DNA from: Isoetes taiwanensis
Lineage: Eukaryota; Streptophyta; Lycopodiopsida; Isoetales; Isoetaceae
Assembly (NCBI GenBank): GCA_021234155.1
Contig: JAJEKV010000103.1
Span: 744,001-808,000, forward strand
Length of the DNA: 64,000 bases
Reading direction: 5' to 3'
The translations under genes and the position numbers were made by a program. The notes under the pieces are model-generated. The model was not told the origin of the DNA, did no database searches, and worked only from the letters and a program-made list of their open reading frames with translations. Below are positions 1 to 11,247 of the stretch, piece by piece (the first letter of the stretch is position 1; every line of letters starts with the position of its first letter).

Positions 1-1865
1 TGGTGAATAAGTAAGGAGCCAGAGGGCAACCTTGGCGAATTCCACGGCCAACATTGAAGATCGGCGAAGTCTCGCCATGACAGAGGACCGTAGCTCTAGC
101 GGGGCGTAAGGAGTTTCAAGACCACCGGCGTGAAACTCTCCCCACACCCAAAGGCTAACATCATCTTCTTGAAGTCCCGGACAACTTGTCATATGCTTTG
201 GCAAAATCTAACCGGATAAATTATCTGGCGACCTTGTTTTCAGCGCCCGTGAATGCCCTCAAAAGGTGCCGCCACATTATGAAGAATATGCACGGAAATG
301 AAACCGGACTGCATTGGATTAATTGCCTCCACAAGGACCTCCCCGAAGTCTCATAGACAAGGCCTTGGCAATTATCTTGTACTTGAAGACCGAAATGTAA
401 TCGGTATGTCAATCGATATGGTCCTAGGGTCTTTGACCTTGGGAATCAGTGAGATGCATCCAGTGTTGAGTCTATAATCTAGCGACTCAGCACTCAATAG
501 ATCATGATAAGTCTGCAACACAGAGTCCCCCACCCACTCCCAGTATTCCTGAAAAAACTCCACGGGAATGCCATCTAAACCAGGACATTTGTGGGGGGCC
601 ATTCGCCGACAAGCTTCCTCAAGATCCTGCTTGGTGGCGGGGTCTTGCTGCGGTGCACCTCTTTATCCACTGGTACCTTGCCCGAAATCTTGCTTAATCG
701 GCGGCTTTCCAAAACATCACTATACTGATAATTCTTCTCCTGAAAGAAATGCGAAAAATGCTGATGAACAACCTGTTTGATATCCGCAGGCGACTGGAGA
801 ACATGACCATCAGGCATTTCCAACGACGACATTGACGCCGCATACTTCTTCTGACGTGCCGCCCTGAAGAACATTTTGGAGTTGGTATCGCCTTCTCTCA
901 ACCACGTGATCCCCGCCTTCACCCTTGCCTGAGATGCCCGCCTAGACTCATCAGCTGAAATGAGGCGCAAGACCTCATTTTCCCGAACTCCATCAGAAGG
1001 TTGAAGTCTGAGGGCTTCCAGTTCCCGATATAGCGCAACTAGGGACTCGCGCTCTTGCTGAGCCTTCCGACTTCCCCAGGACTTTGCAAAAGCTTTTACT
1101 GCCGCAAGTGCTCTAATCATTCCTAACATCCCAGAGTTATCGCGAAAAGTGCGGAACCAAATCTGCTGGCATTCCCAGGAGAAGTCCGCATCCTTTAAGA
1201 ATCTAGTGTTCAGTTTAAACACCGTCCTCGCCGGCTTGACGTTACTGCGACATTGCGAAATAAGCTGCGGGTAGTGGTCGGAGACCGCCGTGGACAAAAT
1301 ATTCTGCCGCCTGAGTTGAGGCGCAAGATCCAATGCCAACGCATTCACATAGCATCTGTCATGGCGAGCATACGCCCGGCCTGCCCCTGTCCATTGGTTG
1401 CACCATGTGAAGGTGGAGTCACCAGAGGACTCTACTAGATGCAAGGAATCCAACAACTTTAACCACTGCTCCCGTTCAAAACCTTGTAGCACCTCCGACC
1501 CACGGCCACACCTATCCTGAACGGTTTCCACCATGTTGAAATCACCGAGCAGCAACCAGGCCACACCAGCACCCAAAACACTGAGCTTATTCCTCAGAGA
1601 CGCCCACAATGCTCCTCTCTGACGTGCATTATTGTGGGCATAAACATTGACAATCCCCCACTCCTGCCCTCCCCTCCCCCTTGATGATAACCCATCTACC
1701 CCATCGATCCACAAGGGTAAATGTTACTTGAACATTCATCTTCCATGCAATGATAGAGCCACCTTTAGAGGCCCCCAAGTGGATACGGTGCAAAGATAGT
1801 CTTGGGCCAAACATGTTCAAAAGCGTATGGGTGTCACCTCTGTGACACTTGTGCTCTGGAGGCAC
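1..1865 (-). pseudogene. LINE ORF2 remnant: endonuclease and start of reverse transcriptase
   Basis: The endonuclease part shows GGSIIAWK, VDRWGRWVIIKG, NVYAHNN, WLLLGDFNMVE and DSTFTWCNQ, the usual order of a LINE exonuclease-endonuclease-phosphatase fold. A linker (FKLNTRFLKDADF, then ITWLREGDTNSKMFF) leads to the RT start at about 600-370, with CPGLDGIPVEFFQEYWEWV and TGCISLIPKVKDP. Between 370 and 1 scattered RT words continue in changing frames, ending near a QGCPLAP-like stretch at the window edge. At least three frame changes are needed to read the whole, so it is inactive. The endonuclease nicks target DNA and the RT primes on it; both are family knowledge. Confidence 0.8.
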
Positions 1866-2216
1866 AAAATGTGCGGATCAATCTGCCGAATAGCCATTGC
1901 TACTCTCTCGTTAAACTTCTTTGACGACCGGATCCCGTACATTCCAACTCAAAATCTTCCTCTCCATCCGATTTAATGAGAAGATGGACTCTTACGCCGC
2001 TTACTTCTTCACGGACCGAGGACGGAGAGCGGGACTGCGATCCGCATCATATGGCACTAGTGCCAAAGGATTTTCGATGAGAGTGAAGTCCATCGCCAAA
2101 TCGGTCTCATCGCCACGGCGCACAGCGCCACCTTGTCAAGGGCCATCCCTCCGAGGAGTCATGAGTAGACAAGGAACCCGACTCCGATGGTTGCACTTGC
2201 GGACGGCCTTTCGAGC

Positions 2217-2885
2217 CTATGTGCAAATCGGAAGGCGATGCAGCTTCTCCGCAACCCCGGCAGAAATCTCCGCCGGACCAACACTTGTATGCCTCTCCGG
2301 GTCAACAGTAGGGCCCCCCTGTGCATTAGGGAGACAATGGCCCCTAAGACCAGTCGCAACCTCGGGCTGGATCATGCCCTGAGATGAATTCCCGGCTGGT
2401 GAAGATCGTACTGGCACCTGAGAGGCCTGCTTTGGACTCCCGGCCACTGGGGTGGACCTCTGCTCCGGGATTGAACCCGCGAAGACCCGAAGCGCTGGAA
2501 ACATTCTCTGGATTTCCGCACCATTCAAAAGCCTAAGGGGGAACTGAAAATACCAATCCCCACTCTTCACAGTTACAGAAGATGGTAACGGGCTATCGGC
2601 CGGCAAGGCGACACAAATCTTGGGCGCCTGAACAATCGAATGAGAGATATGTGCCCCTAACCCATTGGCCATTGCCATCAGAAAGTCTGGGAGCAACATG
2701 TCCGCTGGGAGATCTAAAACCTGAAACCAGCACGGAATCTTTAAGGCCGATAAACTTCGAGCACTCACACCAGGCGTGTAGTGCTGATAGATCAAGTAGT
2801 TTCCCCACATTAGATCAACCCCCCTTGCCACAACACGCTCCACTGCAGTGGGGGCATCGAACATGAGAAGAAAGAAATTAAGGAA
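2217..2885 (-). pseudogene. LINE ORF1 remnant (DUF4283-like nucleic-acid-binding protein)
   Basis: The open frame gives a DUF4283-like domain with the landmarks VERVVARGVDLMWGNY, then PCWFQVLDLPADML, then FLMAMANGLGA. In plant L1 elements this domain belongs to the ORF1 RNA-binding protein that coats the element's transcript. The usual downstream CCHC knuckle is not clear here; the frame stops within a Pro/Ser/Gln-rich stretch. The N-terminus is missing because the element is truncated at the junction with the FCP1-like pseudogene. No function is expected from this copy. Confidence 0.7.
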
Positions 2886-4386
2886 ATTGGAATCTAATCT
2901 GTCAGGAGCAAAACTATTTGGACATATCATAGCATTTGGCTAGTTGGCAGAACCCATATATCTGTTGTCATCTATCAACAATGTGTTTTTCATTTGGTAT
3001 TTCAAGTATTTCTGGTACACTTTGGATAGATCCTTAAGGAAAATTGGCTTATTAACCACTTTTAACTTTGTGTTGGTGCAGTTATCCTGATTCCAAATAA
3101 AAATAAATATGCCCTTATATTCCTGCAGCAACTTTCTCACCAACAAGCCGACATTACTCTTAGCCATGCTGGATCACAATGCAATTTCAAATTTTCAAAA
3201 TACCATTCTAAGAACTCCTGTAATCTCGGCTTGGAAACTGTTGCCTTTTGAAGGTTCAATTTCTGGAGGGTCACTTCTGGCTCGGCCGATGCAGGGATCC
3301 TTTTTTTCAAGTCATGAAACTTGTCCAAAACCCCATTAAAATCTAGAACAAGGAGAATTTCAGTTAACCTCTTGGTTTTTCTTGGTTGAGGAGGTGTTGG
3401 ACTTGATGAGCAGACTGCATCATGTTCAGGATCCGGGGTTTCTTTGTCAACTTCATCATTTGCATCCGCATGTGGCTCATGTTCAGTAGCAAAACTTTTG
3501 TCTGGTGCAGCATCCCGTGCAGAATGGGTCTCAGGGGAATTAATTTTTCCTTCTAAAACAGATGCACTGGGAATCTCTTCATGATAGCTTGCAGTAGCAT
3601 TTATCTCTGTAACATAATTGAGATGAGAAGACCAAAGAAAAATACAAAAAAATAAATCATGTATGTGGCATTGGTACTTACTTGACACGCCTGCATTCAG
3701 TTCACCATCCAAATTTCGTTTTGGATTCTCCCCTCTGTGAGTAACTGGGATTGACTTTGAAGTATCCAATGGGTGAATTCTAGGTGCACTTGAGAGGTAT
3801 CTTGCAGTCTCATAATTGATCGAGGCGTGGATAACTGTTGGATATCCATGGTCTCAAATTTCTGCAATTTTGCAAACACTAAGTCAGTAGACCTGTGACA
3901 ACATCAGTAGACATTAGTTAAAGTACTTCCTTGTGTTTATTGGTTCTGCAAAACAAATTCAATATCACTAAAGTCTGCAAACAAGGTTAGAGATGATAAT
4001 GTTTACCTCAAATGGTGTGACAGACATGGAATATGATACTGGTGACTGCATTCTGCTATCACAACTGGCAACAATTTACCCTCCCATTTCAGATACCGTC
4101 CACAATATGGACAACCTTCATCACCCTCTTCTTTTGCCTCAGGAAGCATTGGAAGTGTAGGATCTAAAGGAGTGTCATGGCCACTACGTTCAGAGAAAAT
4201 CTCAAATCTTTGCATTCGAGGTTGCAGCTCCAGCAGTAAGACTTCACATGCCTTTAGCTCAATTTCAGTTTCTGCTAGTTCTTTATTCAATTGATTCAGC
4301 CCAGGCAACACTGTACCATTAAGCTCTTCATCCTTTAGTTCGTTTACAACCTGAACACCCTCTGTCGCTTTTGGATTTGCCGCCAT
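2885..4386 (-). pseudogene. FCP1/NIF-like HAD phosphatase pseudogene with N-terminal zinc-binding segment, cut by a LINE
   Basis: A likely first exon (4386-4007) starts at an ATG, has a coiled-coil-like Glu/Leu-rich stretch, then a Cys/His cluster (CPYCGRYLKWEG, then ECSHQYHIPC) resembling a RING-like zinc site, and ends at a GTAAAC donor. Possible further exons are 3861-3682 and 3606 downward, but the frame does not carry cleanly from exon 1. The last part holds an FCP1-like (NLI-interacting factor) domain: EILLVLDFNGVL near 3345, FLEWYFEN near 3200, SKVYQKYLKY and NTLLIDDNRY near 2960. The first motif has Asn where active phosphatases have the second catalytic Asp, as in many plant homologs. 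Damage: a TGA where Trp is expected just before SSMAKSNV (about 3170), a frame change there, and a TAG near 2940. The C-terminal end is replaced by LINE sequence at about 2885. Whether the zinc segment and phosphatase belong to one gene is inferred from spacing and splice sites. Confidence 0.65.
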
Positions 4387-4406
4387 GATTGACTGCCATA
4401 TGTGCA

Positions 4407-4645
4407 AATTGTGACGACCATATGGATATTCGTATCATACGAACATTATACTCGTATGTACAAAAGATGGTCATCACACGGATGCAAAAGAGTAGTTGCA
4501 CAAGACAGGGTTTAAACTCGCACTTTTCAATTGCGAGTCACACAACTTTGCCAAGTGCGCTACCAATATTTGTTAAAGACATTCCCTCATGTCTTTCTCA
4601 TATGTGGGGTTGTTTCCAGGAGGTTCTAGAATATTTTAGAACCTA
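4407..4645 (-). repeat. Dispersed repeat with tRNA-like pol III boxes, copy 1
   Basis: This stretch matches 51030-51257 over its whole length by eye: the same start (TGTGACGACCATAT), the same middle (ATGGTCRTCACACGGATRCAA) and the same end (CTGGAAACTAG/CAACC region, then a near-palindrome of GGTTCTA...TAGAACC type at 4618-4643). On the minus strand it contains a tRNA-like A box (GGTAGCGCACTTGG, 4551-4563) and a B-box-like GAGTTTAAACCC (4508-4520) at normal tRNA spacing. It could be a tRNA-derived SINE, or part of an LTR or TRIM that carries a tRNA-like segment. No protein coding is seen. Confidence 0.6.
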
Positions 4646-4649
4646 CAAA

Positions 4650-4866
4650 ATGCTACTTAGTACAGTCAAACGAATACATCAACCAAATCATAGCAAAAGC
4701 ATATTAAAAAGCATACAAAAAACACAAAGGAAACCCCCTGTTATTGTGGTGCACTCTAGAAATACTATTTAGTACGGTCAAACAAATACATCAACCAAAT
4801 CATAGCAAAACCATATTGAAAGGTGTACAAAAAACACAAAGGAAGCCCCCTGTTATTGTGCTATAT
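4650..4866. repeat. Two tandem copies of a dispersed repeat end (period 112 bp)
   Basis: The first copy begins at 4650 and the second at 4762. Both run from TRCTAYTTAGTAC through ACATCAACCAAATCATAGC to CCCCCTGTTATTGTG. The same sequence occurs once in reverse complement at about 14085-14197, at the left edge of the insertion that splits the big LINE. That position suggests CCCCCTGTTRTTRTG is the outer end of an unidentified mobile element. Confidence 0.65.
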
Positions 4867-6122
4867 ATCATATATTCAACATAATTTTATCTTATTATGA
4901 AACATCATAAAGTAAGTTGATGTCGAGGTTTAAAACTCCATCTAAAGAATTTATGCATGATGTTTTAAACGAGTCTTGCATATGATACTTAACAAGGTAA
5001 GATCCACATTTTTTGTTGTGAATTGTATCTCCATGATTGTTACTATAAAGAGGGGTAGATCTGTGCAACTCTCAGTTGTTCAATGCCTCATTTTGCTAAT
5101 AAAAGAATGCCTCAACACTTTTATAGAGTAGAAATAGTAAAATAGATGCTGTCATTCTATTCTGGTTAATGTATATACATATTAGAAGAGATTGAAGTTC
5201 AATGAATAGAGTAAGCCTGAATTGCTTCATTAAATTACATGACAGGAGGTTGGCATGTTATTTAGATTACTGCCTCATCCATTGTCGTAAAGCTCCCGAC
5301 AGCATTTCCTCGAGCAAAACTAGTAAAATAGGGCTATATATTGTTACATAGTAGTATATCATCTCATATGTTGTTATGGCTCATCAAGTTCGTGGTCGCA
5401 ATTCTATGGAGTAATCTTTCTTGTTTATGCATTTTAGGATGGGCGCGATGAAGTCAATGTTATATCATGGTAGAAAGCTTGTTGAAGGGAAATTCTATAG
5501 CTTCATTATGCACCATAATTTGCCTTTGTCTTAAGGATTGTCAAATGAAGTTATTTTGAATGAAAGACTTAGGGTTTGCCATATCTTGACCTAGAAATAG
5601 AGATGTTCATAGAGTCTGGGGGGACTTCCATTCTTTGGCTAAAAAGACACCCTAGTCAGTATCCAAGGATGAGCTTTTAGAGAGGACTTGCACCTTGCTA
5701 TATGATTGTTGTAGCATGATATATGGGGTGTGATTATCTTCAACGACATATGGAGTGTCATTATCTTCACCGATATAACCATGTTGTGGGTAATATAAAG
5801 TTGGGAGGGAACTACTTAGTTGCCACCACAATGAATTTGTTTCCAATGCCGAAAAAGCTCTATGAGATGCCAAACTTGTGCTGAAATGCCACAGATGCAT
5901 GACCTGGTTAGATGGCAAATAACTCTAGTAGTAGTTGATAATGTTCTTGTCTCAAAACTTGTAAAGGCAATGAAAGAGAAGGACATAGAGTTGGAGCCCT
6001 ATATTATGAAAGCGGAGGTTGGCAATGCAAAGAAAAAACCTTAGAAAAATGATAAACCAAACACCGAGGACACCGATCATGCCTAATAAGTGTGAAAGGA
6101 AAATCATAGCAGCTACTATTTT
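4867..6122. other. Intergenic, no gene recognised
   Basis: This is AT-rich sequence with only short open frames. A pair of ~30-bp imperfect direct repeats lies at about 5720-5780 (around TATGGRGTGTSATTATCTTC). A 60-codon frame at 5862-6044 begins MRCQTCAEMPQMHDLV but matches nothing I know. The segment next to 6122 is the left flank of the LINE target site. Confidence 0.5.
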
Positions 6123-6154
6123 AAACTTTAGGTCCTGATAGCTCCTCAATATGG

Positions 6155-7543
6155 ATGGAAGCTGATGGTACTTCTGGGGGTATTTGCATGATCTGGAAGG
6201 ATTTGCAAACTGAGCTATTTTATAACAGTCCTAGTAGAATGTGGCAGTGTACTATTTTCAATCTCAAGGATAAGCTTTTTGGCCTCATCAATATTTATGC
6301 TTCAACCAATCCCAAAGAGAGAGAACTCCTGTGGTCTGATATAAATAATTGGATGAAGAATCAGAACATTATAGATTGGATTGTGGCAAGTGACTTTAAC
6401 AACACTCCAACTTGGAATCAGAAATTGGGAAATAAAATCAATATGACCAGACTTGAAAAAACAAATTGGGATAATTTTATTGATGATAATTCTTTGTTAT
6501 TGATCCCCCTGGTCTAACAAGAGAAAAGGAGATGCCAGAGTTTATTGTGCTCTTGATAGGCTTTACTTAAACATCTCTGGCTCTAATTTCTGGGACAATG
6601 TTTATGTTTTTAGTGATGAGTCTACAGCTATATCTGATCATCAGCCTCAATTTCTTTGTACTTATCATCAAATCTCGGTCCCAAGATCTGGAAATATTCC
6701 TTACAAATTCAACTCCAGCATGCTCCAAAATAGTTCCTTTTGTGAACAGTTCAGAGATTTTTATGATTATATGTCCATGAAAAGCTTTTACTCTAATTTA
6801 AAAGCCTCTAAATCATGGATAAAAGAATGGACTAAAGAGTTGAACTCAGAAAAAAAAAAGAGAAACAGATCTTGTTCCAGCATATGAGAGATGTCAGAAT
6901 GGCTTTGCAGGATGATCCCTTTAATTCTTCTTTACATCTCTTTTACGAAAACGTAAATTCTTTTGAACACTTGATGCCTTATTTTGTGACAAAGAACATA
7001 TAATTGAATATGAATTTTCATTCAAATGAATCGAGGTTACGGTAACAATTATGTACATAAGAAAGATATACAGTGATTTGAAAGTACGAGGTGACTCATG
7101 CACCTACATACTTCCCAATACATATGTTCCTCTTAGCCCCAGCTTTTGTTGCTTCTGCTATTAGATGCAAAATTAAGTACACTAATGATATGGACTCGGG
7201 AAGTACCAGATTCTTTTTCAGAGTTGCCAATCCTAGACAAGTTGAAAGTTCTATCAATGAAATAAAAAATGACTCTGGAAATACTTTGAAATCTCCTTCT
7301 GATATCTCAAATTTCTTTTACTCGAAGTACTCTATGTTGTTTTCTAAAAATATCAACTCTGATACTACTGAAGCTAATCATGCTAAAAAGTTCACTGATA
7401 ATCTTCATTCAATTATCCCTAATGATCATTGCCAAATGGATATCTCTTTATCCAATGTTCCTACCTTTGATGAAGTCTTCTCCATTCTTAAGAGCTTTAA
7501 GCATGGTAAATCCCTTGGCCCTGATGGCTTTCCCACTGAATTT
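6155..7543 (+). pseudogene. LINE ORF2, endonuclease and RT start (first piece)
   Basis: The endonuclease half shows GGICMIWKDL, LINIYASTNPKERELLW and WIVASDFNNTP in one frame. A frameshift near 6509 then moves to a frame with TWSNKRKGDARV and LDRLYLN. The linker follows (KSWIKEWTKELN), then a segment of about 200 bp (about 6955-7150) that does not read as LINE protein and may be a small insertion or decay. After it come RCKIKYTNDMDSGSTRFFF and the RT opening GKSLGPDGFPTEF, which ends exactly at the copia insertion point (7543). The RT frame resumes at 13683. Confidence 0.85.
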
Positions 7544-8434
7544 TGTAGAATTTTAAAGATAATTTCTTCACAAGTCACAAGCAGATGTCTAGCAAGATTA
7601 TCAAATTCAACAAAACCTTGAGTACAACTAGTGATCTAATGGAAAGCCAAGATGTGGTCACTTATTTCCACTAGATCTCAACATATACCTTTGTAATCAT
7701 TATTCAAATTCTAGAATAACAAACAAGGTTTCAAGATGACAATAATACAATGGTCAATAATATTCTCAACCATTACATTACTGTAGCAGATAAGCATTTT
7801 TCATCGATCCCCTTCTATCTGCTTTGGTTGATTTATATAATCATAAGTCCGGCTCAGTTCAACCCGCAACTTCTGCATACACTGTACACTATTTGTTCCG
7901 TTCATATTTTCCCCCTTGTAGTCCACGATCCGGCGGTTAAGGCATCAAAATATCCTTCCAATCTGGGTTCGTCACTCATTCGATAATATCCCACAGACAT
8001 AGATAAGAAAATAGGCTGCTTTCATGAATATCCCACATGCTTACTTGAGAAAATGAGCCTTATGAACCATTGAACCTATTATTCTTTTAATGCTTAACTC
8101 CACGAACTTTGTTGATCTTTGTGCTAGATTCTTAACCATGTCCACCATTAATTAACATATCATTTAGCAAGTATTAGCAAATGCTTAGCTCATACCTTAC
8201 ACACTTTAGGTTAACTCATAGTCAACCTATCTCCTTCATCTTAAAGAAAATCATTATGTTTAGCCTTGAGAAAAATATCAATGATTGAACAATGATAATC
8301 CACTGCCACTGCTTCTCATGGATATTCATTTCATTTGCAAATGTTATGCCTGCACTTTTGCTTCTCAAAAACATTATCCACTGCCACTGATTCTCATGGA
8401 TACTTATAAGACTTATAATGCTGAATTCTCATCA
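7544..8434 (-). repeat. copia 3' LTR
   Basis: It is nearly identical to 12791-13682. It contains an internal short direct repeat around CCACTGCCACTG-TTCTCATGGATA (about 8300-8325 and 8380-8405). The coding side is followed by a pyrimidine run (CTCCTCCTTC, 8435 on), which is a purine-rich tract on the coding strand and fits a polypurine primer. Confidence 0.93.
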
Positions 8435-8442
8435 CTCCTCCT

Positions 8443-8889
8443 TCAACTTATAAGTCTGTCTGATACATTTAATTCTGCCTTAAAACATGCATACTTATTT
8501 TCTGGTAAGGCTTTAGTAAAGATGTCTGCTACCTGTTTGTTTGTGTCAACATACTCCATGTGTATTAGCTTTTTCTCAGCTAGGTCTCGTATGAAATGCA
8601 TGCTCAATTCAATGTGTTTGGTCCTGTCATGATGCACAGGGTTCTTCACTATTGCTATGCAGCTTTGGCTGCCTGTCCATATGTTGGTAGGTTCCATTTG
8701 TTCACATTGTAACTCATTCAGTAATCTCCTTAGCCACACTACCTCTTTGGCAACTAATGCAGCTGCTGCATATTCAGCTTCTGCTGAACTCATAGCCACA
8801 ACAGATTGTTTTTTGCATCTCCAGGAAATAACTCCTCCATCCTGAAGTGGATCTTCTTGTATGCAGATCTCCTCCCCAATCTGCATCAC
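8443..8889 (-). pseudogene. copia RNase H piece
   Basis: This frame-shifted continuation of the RT frame carries GGVISWRCKKQ, VAMSSAEAEYAA, HHDRTKHIELSMHFIRD and VADIFTKALP, the usual copia RNase H landmarks. It ends just before the 3' LTR. Confidence 0.9.
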
Positions 8890-10654
8890 TATAACATTTC
8901 ATAATTAGATTTTCTGTATTGAAGCAAATACCATGTCTTTGAGTTCCTTTGAGATATTTCAAGACTCGTTTGGCTGCCTCCCAATGTTCTTTGGTTGCAT
9001 TGTGATTTCTTCTGCTGAGGATGTTGACTGCATATGCTATGTCAGGCCGAGTATTATTAGCTAAGTATAGCAAACATCCAATTAATGCCATGTAAGGAAT
9101 GTTTTCCATTTGAGCAATATCTTCTTCAGTTAAATCTTGTACATATGTTAATATATGTCCTGGAGTCATTGGGATTTTTGCTGGCTTTGCTTCTGTCAGC
9201 TTAAACCTTTTGAGCATATTTTCCACATGCTTGTCTTGATGTAACCTCAGCCATTTTTGCTCTCTATTTCTGTTAACCTCTATACTTAAAAACTTTTTTA
9301 GTTCACCTAGGTCTGCCATTTGAAACCATGATTTCAGTATGTCTTTGCATAAATTTAGAATCTTGATTGAGCTAGCTATCATGATACAGTCATCCACATA
9401 CAATGCAATTATGCAATAATCTTCACCTTGTTTGAATCTATACAAGTTGCCATCATTTTGCAACTTCTCAAAATTCTGTTCTTGCAAAAATTGATTCATA
9501 CATAAGTACCATTCCCTTGGTGATTGCTTCAATCCATATACAACCCTATTTAGTTTCCATAAGTACCATTCCCTTGGTGATTGCGTCAATCCATATACAG
9601 CCCTATTTAGTTTCCATACCATGTTTTCCCCTTTCTCATAGCCTGGAGCTTGCCTCATAAATGCCTCCTCCTCAAGTTTTGCATTTAGAAATGCTGTTTT
9701 GACATCCATATGGTGCAATTCTAAATTCAGAGCATTTGCCAATGCTAATAAAATTCTGATGCTTGTAAGTTTTACTATAGGTGAATAGGTTTCATCATAA
9801 TCTCTGCCCTTTTTCTGAGTGTAACCCTGAGCAACTAATCTTGCTTTGAATTTCTTACTTCCATCTGGATTAAGCTTGATTTTATATAACCATTTACTCC
9901 CTATGATATTCTGTTTGCCATCAGATTTTACCAGCTCATATGTGTTGGTGTCTTCAAATGATTTAAGTTCATCATTCATGGCTGCCATCCATTCCTTTTT
10001 GTCTACACTTTCCTGAACCTCTGCAAAGTTCTGTGGTATGGTTTCATCCTCCAGAATAGTCATTATTTGCTCATGTTCTACTGCCCAAATACGCCTACTT
10101 TTACCATGTTCAGTTCTGCCATAAGGTTTATCTTCTAACTTTGCTTCTTCAATTAATCTTTCTGCTTGTGTTTTCCTTTTCCTTTTAATTTTGACTGTAT
10201 CATGCATTTCTTGTTCCTGTTCTTGCTCCACCTCAGGAGCTTTTTGTTCATTTTGTACTTGAGGAGCTTGACCCTCTTCTTCTACTGCATTTCCCTGAAT
10301 ATTCTGCTCCTCCTCCTCTCCTTGAACAACTTGCTCAATCTCCTCTGCTTCATCTGCCTCATTAGTATCAAATTCACCCATAGGTTCTGTAATTTTGGAT
10401 ACTATTTTTACTCCCTTTTTGTATCTGTGTTTGCATAGAACACTCTCGTTGAATAAAACATCTCGGCTGACCATAATAGTTTTTGTTTCAGGATTATATA
10501 TTCTATATCCCTTAGCTTCATTGTCATAGCCAATCAAAAAACCAATCTCAGCTCTATTGTCCAATTTTTTCCTTAATTCTGAAGGGACATGAGTATATAC
10601 TAAGCAACCATAAACCTTGTATTTCATATAGTCTACCTTTTCATTAGGATCCAT
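8774..10654 (-). pseudogene. copia reverse transcriptase (RVT_2) with in-frame duplication
   Basis: The RVT_2 domain is well preserved: IIGSKWLYKIKLNPDGSKK, ARLVAQGYTQKKGRDY, MDVKTAFLNAKLEEE and the active-site core LYVDDCIMI. A 57-bp tandem duplication (9503-9559 and 9560-9616) repeats the 19-residue block WKLNR-VYGL-QSPREWYL without shifting the frame. Upstream lies an acidic linker (Glu/Gln-rich, about 10190-10380). At the end SDADWGGDLHTRRSTSG is followed by a frame change near 8850, which separates the start of RNase H from its remainder. Confidence 0.92.
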
Positions 10655-11247
10655 ACAATGTTTGGTATATTCCCATGGAGAGCAGGTGAAGGAAGAATAT
10701 TCTGAATTTCTATGGCAGCTTGCAAGGCTTCTACCCAGAGATTATTTGGCAGGCCACTTTCCTTTAGCATAGACCTGACAACATCCATAATTGTCCTGTT
10801 TTTCCTTTCTGAAACTCCATTTTGTTGAGGAGTGTATCTGCATGTTAATTGTCTTTTAATGCCATGTGTGATACATAATGTTTTAAACTTTGCAGATAAG
10901 TATTCCCCTCCACGATCTGACCTAATACATTTTAGCTTGTGACCTGTTTCCCTTTCCATTTCTGCCACATATTGTTTGAAAGCATTTAAAGCTTGTGATT
11001 TCTTTTCCAAGCAATATGTTTTGCATTTTCTGCTATGATCATCAGTAAAAGTTATGAAGTATCTTTTGTTTCCTCTTCCTCCCACATTTAATGGGCCACA
11101 CAAGTCAGAATGCACCAATTCCAGAGTTTGTTGAACTTTAGATTGTCTTTTAGCAAATGGCAACCTGTGCAACTTTCCAAGTACACATCCTTCACAAATG
11201 TGATTAATTTTGTTGTCACAATAATCTATAAGACCTTGTTTGTGCAA
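10633..11247 (-). pseudogene. copia integrase piece
   Basis: This continues the polyprotein in a different frame from gag-protease. It has the zinc half-site CEGCVLGKLHR, the catalytic core VHSDLCGPL, the second Asp region in FTDDHSRKC, and IRSDRGGEY with QQNGVSERKNRTI nearby. The frame fails again near 10670, before the proline-rich linker that normally joins RT. Integrase would insert the cDNA; here it is separated from both neighbours by frameshifts. Confidence 0.9.

Larger units (their letters stand above)
1..2885 (-). mobile_element. L1-type LINE fragment, 5'-truncated in ORF1, runs off the window
   Basis: Read on the minus strand, this block gives the plant LINE order: a DUF4283-like ORF1 (about 2885-2217), an apurinic-type endonuclease (about 1865-1200), a linker, then the start of reverse transcriptase (about 600 to 1). 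Several frameshifts break ORF2. The upper edge sits at about 2885, where the DUF4283-like reading begins abruptly inside a phosphatase-like reading frame, so the copy lacks the true ORF1 start, as expected of 5' truncation during target-primed reverse transcription. Its 3' end lies outside the window, so poly(A) and target-site duplication cannot be seen. It belongs to the same lineage as the LINE at 43.7-46.8 kb; both share TVFKLN-RFLKDADF and PG-DGIP-EFFQEYWEWV wording. Confidence 0.85.

Noticed and set aside
5862-6044. Small plus frame starting MRCQTCAEMPQM
   Set aside because: Only a vague resemblance to an integrase zinc region and no supporting neighbours.
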